This document shows, piece after piece, positions 33,880 to 45,346 of a stretch of DNA of 64,000 nt. Both the position numbers and the translations under genes were made by a program. The notes beneath the pieces are model-generated. The model made no database searches. It had not been told where the DNA came from and was given only the letters and a program-made list of their open reading frames with translations. The DNA is from Ambrosia x helenae (taxonomy: Eukaryota; Streptophyta; Magnoliopsida; Asterales; Asteraceae). Location of the stretch: positions 75,276,567 to 75,340,566 of the forward strand of contig CM061224.1 of the NCBI GenBank assembly GCA_030844895.1. The letters are read 5' to 3'. How positions within the stretch are numbered: the stretch's first letter is position 1; every line of letters begins with the position of its first letter.

Positions 33880-36693
33880 TGTTACACCCTCAAATTTCCA
33901 CTGTGGGGTTTATACCTCGAGGCGCATGACAAACCAAGATCCCATAGCCATAAGTCACATGAACGACTCTAAATGCCCAAACCATTTAGTTCGTTATTGA
34001 AAACCAAGTTTTAAAAGTTAACAAAACCAATTAAGCAATAGCGGAAGCGAAATAGTAAAACAGTTAAGTAAAAGTATGCGCAAAACACCGCGCCCATAAC
34101 CAAAAGAAAATAGTTAAATATTCAAAAGTAGTTTAAGTGTTCATATCCCCATGACACTACATGATGCATGCCCTACTCGTGCTCCATACCTAATTACCTG
34201 TAAAAGCATGCTAACGTGTGTCAACATAAAGTCGGTGAGTTCACAGTTTGGATAACAAGTATAAAGTAGTCAAAATCCCAAATGTTCAAGTGTCATCAGT
34301 TTAAGCGTGTCAGAGGTAGCTAGCCCACTCATTGTAACTAAAAATGTGATTATTGGGAACCTTCAGTAACGTGTTAACATACGTTAAACTGCCTTAGTAC
34401 TAGTGTCTATCAACACTAGCAGAAAAGATGTGGTCAGAAGTTCATGCTCGTGCTCCCAGCACCGCAAGCATGAGGTTGCTGCACAATCTAATAGCGCTAT
34501 CAACTAATACCCCGTTCGCCTCCAGCGATTAACCCAATAATATGTAAGGACTTTCAGTGATAGAGTGTGTTTAGTTCACAAAGGACCGTTAAAGTTTTAA
34601 ACTGATAAAAGCGTGATCCACACAAAGAATCATGCCGGACACTCCCAAAGAGTCATTGTCGGACCCACACAAGGAGTCATTGTTGGGCCCACACAAGGAG
34701 TAATAACCTGAGTAGTCCAGAACCAGACTAGAAAAAGTTAAGTAAGTTGTCTCCCCGAGACGCATGCTTTTGAGAAAAAGTAGTGAAACTCACCTTAGTA
34801 TGCAAACAATCAATCCAAACTTCCAAAGTAGGGCGTGCTACTGACTCCCTATTACATGTGTCACATAGTGATTATATGTGTAATATCATTACACCATATA
34901 ACCCGTTTGTCCAAGACACTTAAAAGTTCAAAACCGTGTAAGTGACACCTAACGATTCTACATGCATAAATAAATCCTACGGACCCGTTGGTGAATATGT
35001 TGATTATCATCAGTTTTACACTTCATATGCATCTCATATAAGTGCCCATTCATGTACATGTCAAATACATACCACATAGGACTCCAATTAGTCACATAAA
35101 CTCACAATACCCAATATGCGTTTTTAGGACAGATTATGTGCCATGAAAACTAATTTATTAAAAATACTTATCCAGTGAGTTAGAGTCCCAAAAGTTTACC
35201 AAATATTCTAAGGGGTCTGCTGGACAAATCCATATTTTTATTTTGTGATAAAACCTTGTACAAAAGTTATGAAAATTCACGGAACACAGCTACGTTCAGA
35301 AAATACACACAACAGATCAGTTTATTAGAAAAATTCCCAAAAATGGTGTCTTCATCCAAAAGGGATGAATCCATATGGAAAAGCCAAGTTATTTCAATGT
35401 TGACCTACTTTCCAAATTTCATAACTTAATTCTTTGTAAATCGAGTTATGATTGTTTAAAGTTGACCCAGTTTATTAATCCGAAATTCTGATATGACCAT
35501 TAATCAAAGAAAATTCCAAAAACTTATCAAAAAACGTCCAAATCAGACTATTTTGCCCATTATGAAAAGATAAAACCATGTACAATACAACCATGCAAAG
35601 AAATAATCAAAACCAATATGTTTAAGTCACGTAACAGACCCTACAAGTCGACCCAAACATTCTGTCCAGATTTTAAGCATGCATAAACTCTTATTTAAAC
35701 TAGTCACGCATACATATAATCGATCAACAATAATCAAAAACCATCATAAAACATTCATAGGACCTAACATGATCAGAACCTTTCATAATACATGCAAAAC
35801 CATAAACCCTAAGGATCTAAAACATCATAAACATGCATATCATGCAACCTATCAATTACTAATCACATAAGATTATGTTTAACCCATCCGATCTTTATAA
35901 ACCTCAAGTTTTAATCTTTATGAAAACGTTTCAGACCTAGAAAAACTTAGTTATGATGTTTTAATAACATATTAAAGAATATTAAAATGCAAGCAATTGA
36001 ATATTATACCGCAAGCACTTCAAAATTATCAACCGATTGCTTTCCAAGCTTCCCGATCGATGTTCTTGAGCCTTAGCAGGTGTTTGGGGTTAATATTTTC
36101 GTAACTAGGCAGTAGGGGGCGATTAGTGTTGAGTTTGGGGGATACAAGAGGCTTAAGATTGCTTAAATAGTGCATTAGGTCGGTTTAATCGCGTCAGAGC
36201 CCCGCGAGTGGCCGCTTGGAGGGAGTGAGCGGCCGCTCACTCCTCCCCGGCCCGCTACGGGTGGCCTGCTTCGTTGTACCACGTGTTTTCTTCGATGTTT
36301 TCGCTATTTTGGACCATAATAAGTGTAACCCCATGTGTTAAGACCCCAACCATCCTAATGGTCCACCTATTACGATTTTTTGTTAACGTTTTCGGTTTAA
36401 GTTCACGTAATCACATACAGTTTGCACATAGTTTCACAGAGTTTCATAGAAGCACGTAATTGGAATCAATCTAAATCAATTAATTCACAATTATCTAATT
36501 TTACCATTCACCAACGTCCGAGGTTCACTGTTCATGTATACAGTCTAATAATTCCCCGAATCACCACTTCATGCAGTTATTAACCTATTGTTGTGCAACG
36601 TGTGACCTATCTAGCTAACCCTAGTTAAGCAGAATGCAAGGAATGTAACTAGAGTTTAGTTAAAGTGAGAACCTGAAATTGCGGGGTATCACA
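33880..36693 (-). mobile_element. Solo LTR of the X family, 2814 bp
   Basis: The ends are TGTTACACCC...GGGGTATCACA, with TSD CTTAA at 33875-33879 and 36694-36698. It carries all X-family landmarks in order: GTCGGTGAGTTCAC (34232-34244), AATAGCGCTATCAAC (34490-34504), GTGAAACTCACC (34785-34797), a minus-sense TATA-like CACTATTTAAGC (about 36162-36173) and a 22-bp palindrome at 36222-36243. No internal sequence is present, so it is a solo LTR. Confidence 0.9.
36222..36243 (-). promoter_or_regulatory. 22-bp palindrome upstream of TATA-like box (X solo LTR)
   Basis: Perfect palindrome with core AGTGAGCGGCCGCTCACT, extended by two more base pairs at each end. A decayed second unit (GAGTGGCCGCTT) lies just before it at 36206-36217. 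Confidence 0.75.
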
Positions 36694-36698
36694 CTTAA

Positions 36699-38678
36699 AA
36701 AGGTGTTTTTCCTGGTTATTCAAATGAGAAAAAGGGTTACAAGGTGTTCAGTCTTGATAGTAAAACTGTGTTTTGCTCTATAGATGTGAAGTTTTTTTAG
36801 TCTTGTTTTCCCTTTAAAGAAACAAACATTTTTCAAACCTTTAATTCTAATTCTGCTAATAGTGTCAATACTTTAAATTTTTCAATATTTTTGAAAACAC
36901 AGATGATCAACAACACTTAGAAGTGAATGATCCCAATGATGATTGTAGGGGTAATGGTGATAAGGATTCTAGAACACATAGTGTCCAGCAATCAGATTTG
37001 TCTGAGGACTCTGTAGGCTTGGCTGGAAATCAATAGCCTAATGAGTCAAGATTAGACAAAACTCATAAGGTAGGAACTATGAATACAGAAAGTGACTTGA
37101 GTACACAATTTGAGGGTGACACTGTTGTTGATAATCTGTTTACACCTAGGAGGTCTAAAAGAGAAGTTGTTTTTCCTAAAAAGTTAAATGATTTTGTTGT
37201 TGATGGAAAAGTCAAATATGGTATTGAAAAGATTGTAAACTTTTCTAATCTGACTTTTAATTGCAAATGTTTTGCTGCTTCTCTTGATAAAAGTGTTGAA
37301 CGTAGATCTTATTATGAAGCCATTAAAGACCCCAATTGGGTCAGTTCTATGAATGATGAATTAGATGCTTTGTATAGGAACAACACTTAGGAGATTGTTA
37401 ATATACCTAAGGGTAGACATAAATTAGGGTGTAAATGAATTTTTAAAATCAAATACAAATCTAATGGGGAGATTGAGATGTATAAGGCAAGGTTAGTTGC
37501 CAAGGGGTTCAGTCAAAAAGAAGTTCTTGATTATGAAGAAACATTCTCCCCTGTTGTGAAACTCATAACTATTAGATGTGTGTATAGTCTTGCTGTTAAC
37601 AATAGTTGGAATATTTACCAACTAGATCTTAATAATGCTTTTGTATATGCTGAATTAAATGAGGATATTTATATGTCCTTACCTGATGGTGTTACTTTTG
37701 ATTCACCAAATAAAGTGCAAGTTAAAAAAGTCCTTATATGGTTTAAAGCGGACCCCTAGGATGTGGAATAAAAAGCTTGTTGATGCCTTAATTGACTTTG
37801 ATATTGTTCAAAGCCATTGTGATTATTCCATGTTTGTTGAAAACAATAAGTTTGTGTTTATTGTGATTCTTATGTATGTGCATGACATCATTTTGACTGG
37901 TAACTCTATTGAAGAAATTAACTTGGTCAAAAATCTGTTTAAGTCTAAGTTTTTAATAAAGGACTTAGGGGATCTGAAATATTTCTTAAGAATAAAAGTT
38001 ACCAAAGTCAGTAATGGGTTGTGTCTTTTACAAAGGAAATACTGCACAGACTTGTGAAATGAATATGGTATGTTAGGGTGTAAACCTGCCACTAATCCCC
38101 TTGAACAAAACCATGTCCTGAATCACATTGTTGCTACCAATAACAAAGTGCTAACCAATATCACTAGTTATCAGCAACTTGTGGGTAAACTCATTTATCT
38201 TTCCCATACTAGACCTGATATATCATATATTCTGCATTATTTGAGTCAGTATATGCACTCTCCTATTGAAGGTCACTGGAAAATTGCATTCAGGTTGCTG
38301 AGATATTTTAAATCCTCTCCTGGATGATATTTTGTTCTCTAAAGGTGAGTCCTTCAGTCTGAGAGCATATGTTGATTCAAACTGGGGGGAATTTATTAAG
38401 ACCAGGAGATCTGTTACTGGTTATTGCATTTTCTTAGGTAACAGTTTAGTTACCTGGTAAAGCAAAAAACAGTCAACTGTGGCCAGATCCTCTGCTGAAG
38501 CAGAGTACCGAGCCATGGTTGCTGTTGTTTATGAGGTTATTTGGGTCAAAAACCTTCTATCTGAGTTGGATATTATGGTTGATTTACCTGTTAACTTACA
38601 TTATGATAGTTCAGTTGCTATGTTCATATCAGCTAACCCAGTGTTCTTTTGATAAAACAAAACATTTTGCCTTAGATA
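36699..38678 (+). pseudogene. Copia RT and RNase H
   Basis: After the integrase tail (GYSNEKKGYKVFSLDSK, in a shifted frame) come RT motifs: SYYEAIKDPNWVSSMNDEL, MYKARLVAKGFSQKE, DYEETFSPVVK, YQLDLNNAFVYAELNEDIYM, SLYGLKRTPRMWN, MYVHDIILTG (catalytic YVDD changed to YVHD), RPDISYILHYLSQYM. RNase H then reads YVDSNWGE, RRSVTGYCIFLGNSLVTW, SSAEAEYRAM, HYDSSVAMFIS and TKHFALDM, where the insertion at 38679 cuts it. Several stops and at least four frame changes show it is dead. Confidence 0.88.
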
Positions 38679-40159
38679 TGTCACACCCCGCCAAGGTGGA
38701 AACACGGGGATGTGATTCGAAAGGTTTTCAAGCCCAAGGTTTGAGCAATACACAATATGTAAATTAAATAGATACCATCAAAAGTTAATCGTTTTCATAA
38801 ATTATTAAAATAACATCACATTGTCTGAAATTTCATGATTCAAATACCAAGACCGAAACATGACTGACATGACCCAACCAATGATGGTACCACAGAGTGC
38901 AAGCTCAAACCCATCTCTCAATTCTCCGCCCCGCATGATCAATTACCTGAAAAACATGCATAAAAGTTTTGTCAACATAATGTCGGTGAGTTCATAGTTT
39001 TAATGTACGATGTAAAGTGCTCGTGAAATTGGTGTATGGCAATCATAGGCTAGCTAAGCGAATGATTAATGTGCAAACCATAAGTCCCATAATCAAACCT
39101 CTTGACTGTTATGCCTCGCACGTTGTACAATAAAGACAACGTATGTATTGTAGAATACTAACACTCTGTTGTATGTAACCAGTTAGAGCGATTAACCAAG
39201 AGTGGGGGTGTCAACCCAATAGATCTATTAAAGTGTTCCATGGCTTTTGATAGGTAATGGTAATAGTGTGAATGTAAGTACGAGGAATGTTGAGCTCATG
39301 AACTGAATGTCTCATATTCCACATGGTAGTCATGATAGAATATCACACAAAATAAAATGTACTAGAAATGTAGCATGTTTATCCCCCAAAAATGGAAAAA
39401 AACTATAAAATGGGCCGTGAAACTCACCTGGTGACTGAGAATAAGATCTGGTAAAGCAGAAGAGTGGAATGGCTAATGTCCCGAAAACTGATACCCTATG
39501 ATTATCAAGGACATAGTAAGTTGTACGTTCTTGTCGTTTACCATATAAGTTGCTCACCCGACTTGTGGACCCTTGTGTCAGTTATATGTGGGCCATATTT
39601 CATGCGCATGACCATTATTCTGGTTTCATATGTACCTTGTAAAATGTACCGTTTCGCAAATCTCGGGTGTTTTATTGTGAAAACATACCCATTGTTAACA
39701 AAACGAGCCCCGCAGGTCATCATTGGAAATATAATACTCCCTATTTCGACATGTGCTGTGTATTTATGGAAAATTCAAAGGCCTAGCATGTGTTATGTTA
39801 TGTAGTAGTGTTAAACTAGTTCTAAATATGTTTGGTACTCTTTAACGTATGTTCATTATTATGGCCGAAACTTTTGTATGAATAAATGACTCAAATCCGA
39901 TTGTTAATCATATCAAAACGACTCTCTAGTGATAATCAATGTAAGTATGAGTGATCATGATGAACGTGAGTGTGTATCCATGAAATCGTGCATATATATA
40001 CAATGTGAGATAAGTTCGAATATATATATATATATATTATGCTTTTGTTTCCAAGAACCGATCCGATGTTATTCATTTGGTACATTGTACATATACGTGT
40101 ACTCGTGTGTTTGTGTGTCGATTGCAATATATGTTTTCATACACCCGAGGCATAATACA

Positions 40160-40206
<47 letters not shown>

Positions 40207-41523
40207 GTTCATGTATAGGTATATGTATACATGATGTTTTAGACCAAATAATTGTATGTTTCAATTTCTAAAACCATAATGTTTGTTATAAAATGAGTTG
40301 ATTACATGTTTATGTTCTTTAGAAAAGGTAGTAATCGGGTGATGTGAGATGTGGGCCGAAACACATGAAGGCTTACAAGTGCTTGAAGTATAACAACTTA
40401 CCTAGGATGGATAGTGATGAATTGGATCTAAATGCCTTGGGATCTTCCCTTTGACTTGTATACTCCAAGGTGGTTTGTGGTTAGGCCGATTATGGTTTGG
40501 GTAGGGTTTGGAGTCTTCGATCGAGTGAGGGACAAGGTATGTGTGTGTGTGTGTGTGTGTAGAGAGGTTGAGAGTATTGTAGATGTGCACAAATCCAATG
40601 CAATACCCCTTCTATATATAGTCCATAGTTTGGAAAGCTTATCACCTTGATTCCATGTGGTACATGTCTATTCTTGTGATATATCTTGACAACATGATGA
40701 AGTGTCTTGCTTCTTGGAATCGGCCGATGTATAGGACAAGAAGATCTTCTATTTTTGGGATGGAATCAAGGTTAGGAGTATGTTGAGTTGGATGACAAGG
40801 CCTCATAAGGGTGCAAGTGATGAGTGTTGTCTTTTATTGCCATGCATGCCAAATAGAGACAAGATTGATTAAAGTTTAGCAATTTGTTTGTGGTGTGGTG
40901 TCATCTTCGGCCGATAATGAGGAAGGAAAGGAAGATCATTTGCCTCTAACTATAAGTGGGTTGTGGGAGTTTGTGGAATGTGATGGTTAAGGTTGACTTA
41001 CCTATTTAATATAAGGAATGGACACACTATGTGATAATGATTAATGAGTGTTTTTGATTGCATGTTTTCGCCCGATTATAGATGTGGAAGAGGGATGTTT
41101 GTTGTTTTCCAACCAAGGTAATCAATCTCACTAGGGAAGTATTCATGTGTGTTTAAATAGGTATAAAAGAATGACAAAGACATTGACCTCTCATACATAT
41201 GTATACGCATGTGTGTAGGTATATATAGATGTGAGTTTATTCAAAATATTTGTGTGGAAACGGGCATGAGATCGTGGACATGGATGGATACAAGTGGTCG
41301 ATTATATGTATACTAACACATGATTATTATAAGCTAGGCATTCATGTTGAAGTGTTGTGTATATATGTTTGTAAAGATGGCCGATTACATACCTATATGC
41401 AATTTGTTTAGATAACATCTAGTCACCCTTGATATAGCAATATCCATTCAAGTGACAATGTTGATGTATGTTTGACTTAGTGTGTTGATTAACATAAGTA
41501 ATGGTAACAATATTATTCACCAT
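38679..41523 (-). mobile_element. Start of another long gypsy-type LTR (family Z)
   Basis: Begins TGTCACACCCCGCC inside Copia RNase H (possible TSD AGATA, 38674-38678). Landmarks as in the other LTRs: GTCGGTGAGTTCA (38983-38994), AATAGATCTATT (39218-39229), GGGCCGTGAAACTCACC (39412-39428), and a minus-sense TATA box CTATATATAG (about 40612-40621). It is more than 2.8 kb long and its far end is not seen because a hAT-like element interrupts it at 41524. Open frames inside (for example at 39464-39805) have no domain support. Confidence 0.65.
40018..40206. repeat. (AT)n and (ACAT)n microsatellites
   Basis: (TA)n lies at 40019-40037; (ACAT)n at about 40155-40188 passes directly into (AT)n at 40188-40206. 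A separate (GT)n run is at 40539-40561. Confidence 0.9.
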
Positions 41524-41534
41524 TAGGGTTGTAC

Positions 41535-43028
41535 TGTAACCTCACGAATTTTCCCATTTATTTTGCATTAAAGTATTTCCCAATCCATGATATAAAGTCT
41601 AATTTATTTCTATGTATTCTTATCTTTATCCGTGCACTCTATTTTTCTAAGTTCCTTTTATCATTGTACTAAAAAAAAAAATCTTCAATCATGACATATG
41701 TCCTATCCTAATTCTATTTATAAAATCGTCATTTTATAAGACGGTGTTTTTATTTTCTAATTCAAACTAATGATTTTTTTTATTTATTTCTTATTTAAAG
41801 CTAATCATTTTTCCAATTACATTTATAATCTCAAACAAGGAAGATATAAATTCATTTCAAAATAAAGCCTTGAGTCAAGAGTCAAAGTCTTGACAAACAT
41901 AATTCTTGGAGTCAAAGTCTTAGTCAAACAGTCAAAGTCTTAGTCAAACAGTCAAAGTCTTAGTCAAACAGTCAAAGTCTTAGTCAAATAGTCAATTCAT
42001 CATAAAACCTTACTTTATGGTGTTGACCAATTTTAATGGCTAATTGACTCCAAAACTAGTATAAAAACCCACCTATGACCCATTATACTTTGCACCTCTA
42101 AATCGATTGTTTCAATCCGATTAAACTTTCCCTCATACCTTTCTTCTATAGTCTATTACTTCTACAATTGAAGCTTTGATTATAAGCTCTTGTAATTGGC
42201 GAATTGGAAGCTTGATATTCTTTCTTTTTCGTTTTCTTCAATTTGGACTAGCTACGTTGTTGAGTCTTTGGGATTCGCCTTGCATACATTCACAACACTT
42301 AGAGGATAATTCACCTTAGCCAATGTGAGTTTACGTAACCATGTTTATGCAATTCTTTATACTTGCAACATTATACTTAAGCAATTCTACATACATGTCT
42401 AGTTGTAAACTTTAATGCCTCATGATTTAGACAACAACAACAGTTTCAACGAGTTTCAACATTACATAATCATTAGTTATGGCCAAGCCGGCGATACTCA
42501 ATAATAGATCTATTGGATTGACAATCCCACCTAGATTCGTTGACCATCTTTTATGGGGAGTGCGGGTGATTGTTATCGTTCCAACATATTATTAAGGTGA
42601 ACCGTGGATGACGGGATGGACCTAAACTAGTCGGAGGTTTGATTATGTCGATTCAACATTTCATGTTTATTCATGTAGACTTAAACTTACGATAGACATA
42701 TGAATTGCTAAACTTTTATACTTAAACTTAATTGCTTGACATGGCTTATGTATTCTCACCAACTTCTAGTTGACCCCCTCATTTTTACAACTCAACAGGA
42801 AATAATGATGATTGAAGTCTAAAGAGTTAGCATGAGGAGACAATTTGAAGTTTATGCTTTGTTTGGCTTTTTGATGTATTAGAATTCCATTCAACACTTA
42901 TTATGTATTTTCAATTTTGGATATTTGCACTTTAAATAAGTTTCAATTAAAACTTGATTACCATGTGCTACTGTATACTCATTCTTATGTGACACCTCGA
43001 TGTTTCCGCCATCGGTTGGGGTGTTACA
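41535..43028 (+). mobile_element. Family-Y 5' LTR
   Basis: TGTAACCTCACG...GGTGTTACA. It holds a promoter region with a GTCAAAGTCT repeat array and TATA box (42060), a GTGAGT block (42325-42330), AATAGATCTATTGG followed by ATTGACAA (42502-42522), and CTCACCAACTTCTAGTTGAC (42756-42775). Confidence 0.92.
41878..42069 (+). promoter_or_regulatory. W-box-like array and TATA box of family Y
   Basis: A 20-bp unit (GTCAAAGTCTTAGTCAAACA) is repeated four times at 41911-41995, with related units from 41876. Each unit carries two TTGAC cores on the minus strand (AGTCAA, GTCAAA), the core of WRKY-bound W-boxes. TTGACC (42021-42026) and TTGACT follow, then TATAAAAACC at 42060-42069. The same array is at 45722-45806 in the other LTR. 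WRKY control is inferred from the cores only. Confidence 0.55.
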
Positions 43029-43031
43029 GAT

Positions 43032-43043
43032 TGGTATCAGAGC
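43032..43043 (+). other. Family-Y primer binding site
   Basis: TGGTATCAGAGC, three bases after the LTR end at 43028; perfect iMet match. Confidence 0.9.
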
Positions 43044-44616
43044 CATGGTTATAGGGAATTAGGTTATTAGAAAAAAAAATTATCTAGTCTATAACCATAG
43101 GATTTTAATCAGTACTTGTTCCTTTTACTTGCAACCTTACTTGTTTATATTCTCTATCCTACTTCTTATCCCTACTTTAGTCCCTACAAGAAGATTGTTT
43201 TCCATCACAAGATCTACTCTTAGACTAATAGGACAAATCCTCAGATTTAGCCTGAACCACCTTGAATATCTCGTCGAATTTCTAGATTTTAATAACGAAC
43301 ATGTGCAATCTGGAAGGGTGAACGCCTGTATTCTGAGTTTTCTGTCTAGGACTGGCATTGCGCATAAATCCCAATCAGACGAGGGACCCGGATGCCTACC
43401 TGGGAATTCTCGGGATGAGTGTTCACTTATAGGCTAAAGCATGTCTTCATTATGTTATTAGAATCTAGAAGTTTTGATAAGTCAACGTTTTCGTTTATTC
43501 GTTTTAATTAATGAATAAATGATTACACTCACTTTCCTTAAACTAAACTCTAAAATCTCTAAATTTTACAGCTTAAATCAATCTCATTTCATAACCATCT
43601 ATGGATTTCACAATCACACTTCACCTTACCATCTTAGCCACTTTTTAAGTATTCAACACCCTACCCAAATCATATTATTTCATTTCTCCACATGTTACTT
43701 ATTTTTTTAAAAACTATAACCTCATACCTTAGCACAAACTAAAGATTTCTAAATCTTGTTGTATTTTCATTACCTAGTAACTTTACAAAGTACATATTTT
43801 TGTCAAAAGATGTCATCGAACTTAAATTCAATTGTTTATTTATTGACGTAACAAACAATTTTCTATATAATGCTTTAAACTATTAAAAATCACTTAATAG
43901 AACCTTGATCTTCAAAACCTAATGTCATGTTTGAAATCTCCAACTAACGGGAATATTTTAATCAAAGCCTACTTAGCTTGTACTATTTAACAACTTTTGC
44001 TTTATGTACAAAACCAATTTTGAAAATAATTTTTTTTTAATCCATAGGAATAATATCTAGTCTCTAACTTCTCCATCGACACTCACTCATTTTCAACTTG
44101 TTCAAATTTTTACAATATTTGGCATATACCACAATCATGTTTTCTTATACACTTGATTATAACCTTTGATCCAAACCTCAAAATTTACACTGCTACATAA
44201 TCTCCTTACTATAAAATAAACCCTTTATCAACTATCTTCACATTCACTATCTCTCACAACCTTGATTCTGCTTCAAGATTTTTCATCATCCTCTCAAGAA
44301 CTAAACTCATATCCTTCACCTTCTCACACATGAGCTAGTTACCCATGATAATCAAACTATTGAAACTTGATTGTGTGTTGCATCAAACATAATCCTTAGT
44401 TATACATTAGGATTCGACTATCTACCATATTTGAACATTTGAAACTAGAATTTATGGAATATAAACTATTTGCTATAGACACACCTAGAGTCATTAACCT
44501 TGTCTAGGGCAACTCTATTACAACTCGCATGCTATACTTGATACTTGGTTGCTTACATGTACATATTATCAATTTGCAATTCATGTGTGTAATAATTGGT
44601 ACACTTAATCAAACAA

Positions 44617-44830
44617 CTGATAGAGGATGAAGTACTTGCTCAACAGTTAGTAGAGTACCAAATAACCTACTCAACGATTGGTAGAGGTCATCATGCCTGC
44701 TCAACAGTCGGTAGAGGCCCTACAACCTGCTCAACGACTGGTAGAGGCTATCGCACCTGCTCAACAATCGGTAGAGGTTCTTACTCACTGACTGGTAGAA
44801 GTCTTTTTCCTGCTCAACAGTTTGACTCAT
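44617..44830 (+). repeat. 36-bp repeats in family-Y interior, vestigial 12-residue repeat
   Basis: About five diverged units of CCTGCTCAACAGTCGGTAGA plus 16 bp. In one frame they give PAQQSVEALQ, PAQRLVEAIA, PAQQSVEVL; frame changes and a stop show they are not translated as one protein now. The 36-bp period suggests descent from a coding repeat. Confidence 0.6.
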
Positions 44831-45346
44831 TTTTGGATACATTGTATACGATTCAATCATAAGGTTATTTTTGCATTACTTACATGTGTGTTAGAGTCAT
44901 AGAAGGACACAAAACCCTAATGTAAGGTAAATTGGTGATTACGGTCCGGAACGTCATCATGAATTTACAGGTACGTTAAGGTAGTGTGAAATTCTATCAA
45001 GGTTTTTGGTAGATAACTAATTATAAACTCTAGTTACCTGTTTAGTATTTCTATAGTCAATTAACTCATGCATTTCTTTTTAAGATTCCTAAAACTTAAA
45101 GTTTAGTGTTTTGCTAGATTCTTATTCTCCTTGCTATTTTAGACGAACCTAATCCAACCCTTAAAACCCACACCTATCAAACATCTTACCAAATTATTCG
45201 AAATAGATTATTCTGTTACCTATAAATTCATGTCATGTCTTAACACAAATTTTCCAAACCACAGTTGCCCTAATTTCTACCCAATCACTGTCCACCCGGT
45301 GTTTTTTTTATAACTTCGGGACGAAGTTTCTAAAAGTAGGGGAGAC

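Larger units (their letters stand above)
8502..38678 (+). mobile_element. Multiply interrupted Copia element (host of the nest)
   Basis: One Ty1/Copia element can be followed in plus sense: LTR 8502-8995, primer site, gag (9494-9957, 18344-18850), protease (19025-19224), protease/integrase linker (22058-22218, 33111 on), integrase (to 33879) and RT/RNase H (36699-38678). Each gap is an insertion whose removal, with one TSD copy, restores the reading context. It is dead: many stops and frameshifts, protease motif NSG for DSG, RT motif YVHD for YVDD. The last RNase H part and the 3' LTR are not in the window because another insertion begins at 38679. About 4 kb of its own sequence now spans 30 kb. 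Confidence 0.85.

Noticed and set aside
39464..39805. A 113-residue open frame in the family-Z LTR
   Set aside because: It lies within LTR sequence with landmarks on the other strand; no domain. LTRs of this kind do not encode proteins.
43129..43437. A 102-residue open frame, almost the same as the inverted one at 63396-63704
   Set aside because: It lacks an ATG start (TTG), has no domain, and is open in both copies only because they are recent duplicates of the same family-Y interior. The older copies near 25712 and 30203 do not keep it.
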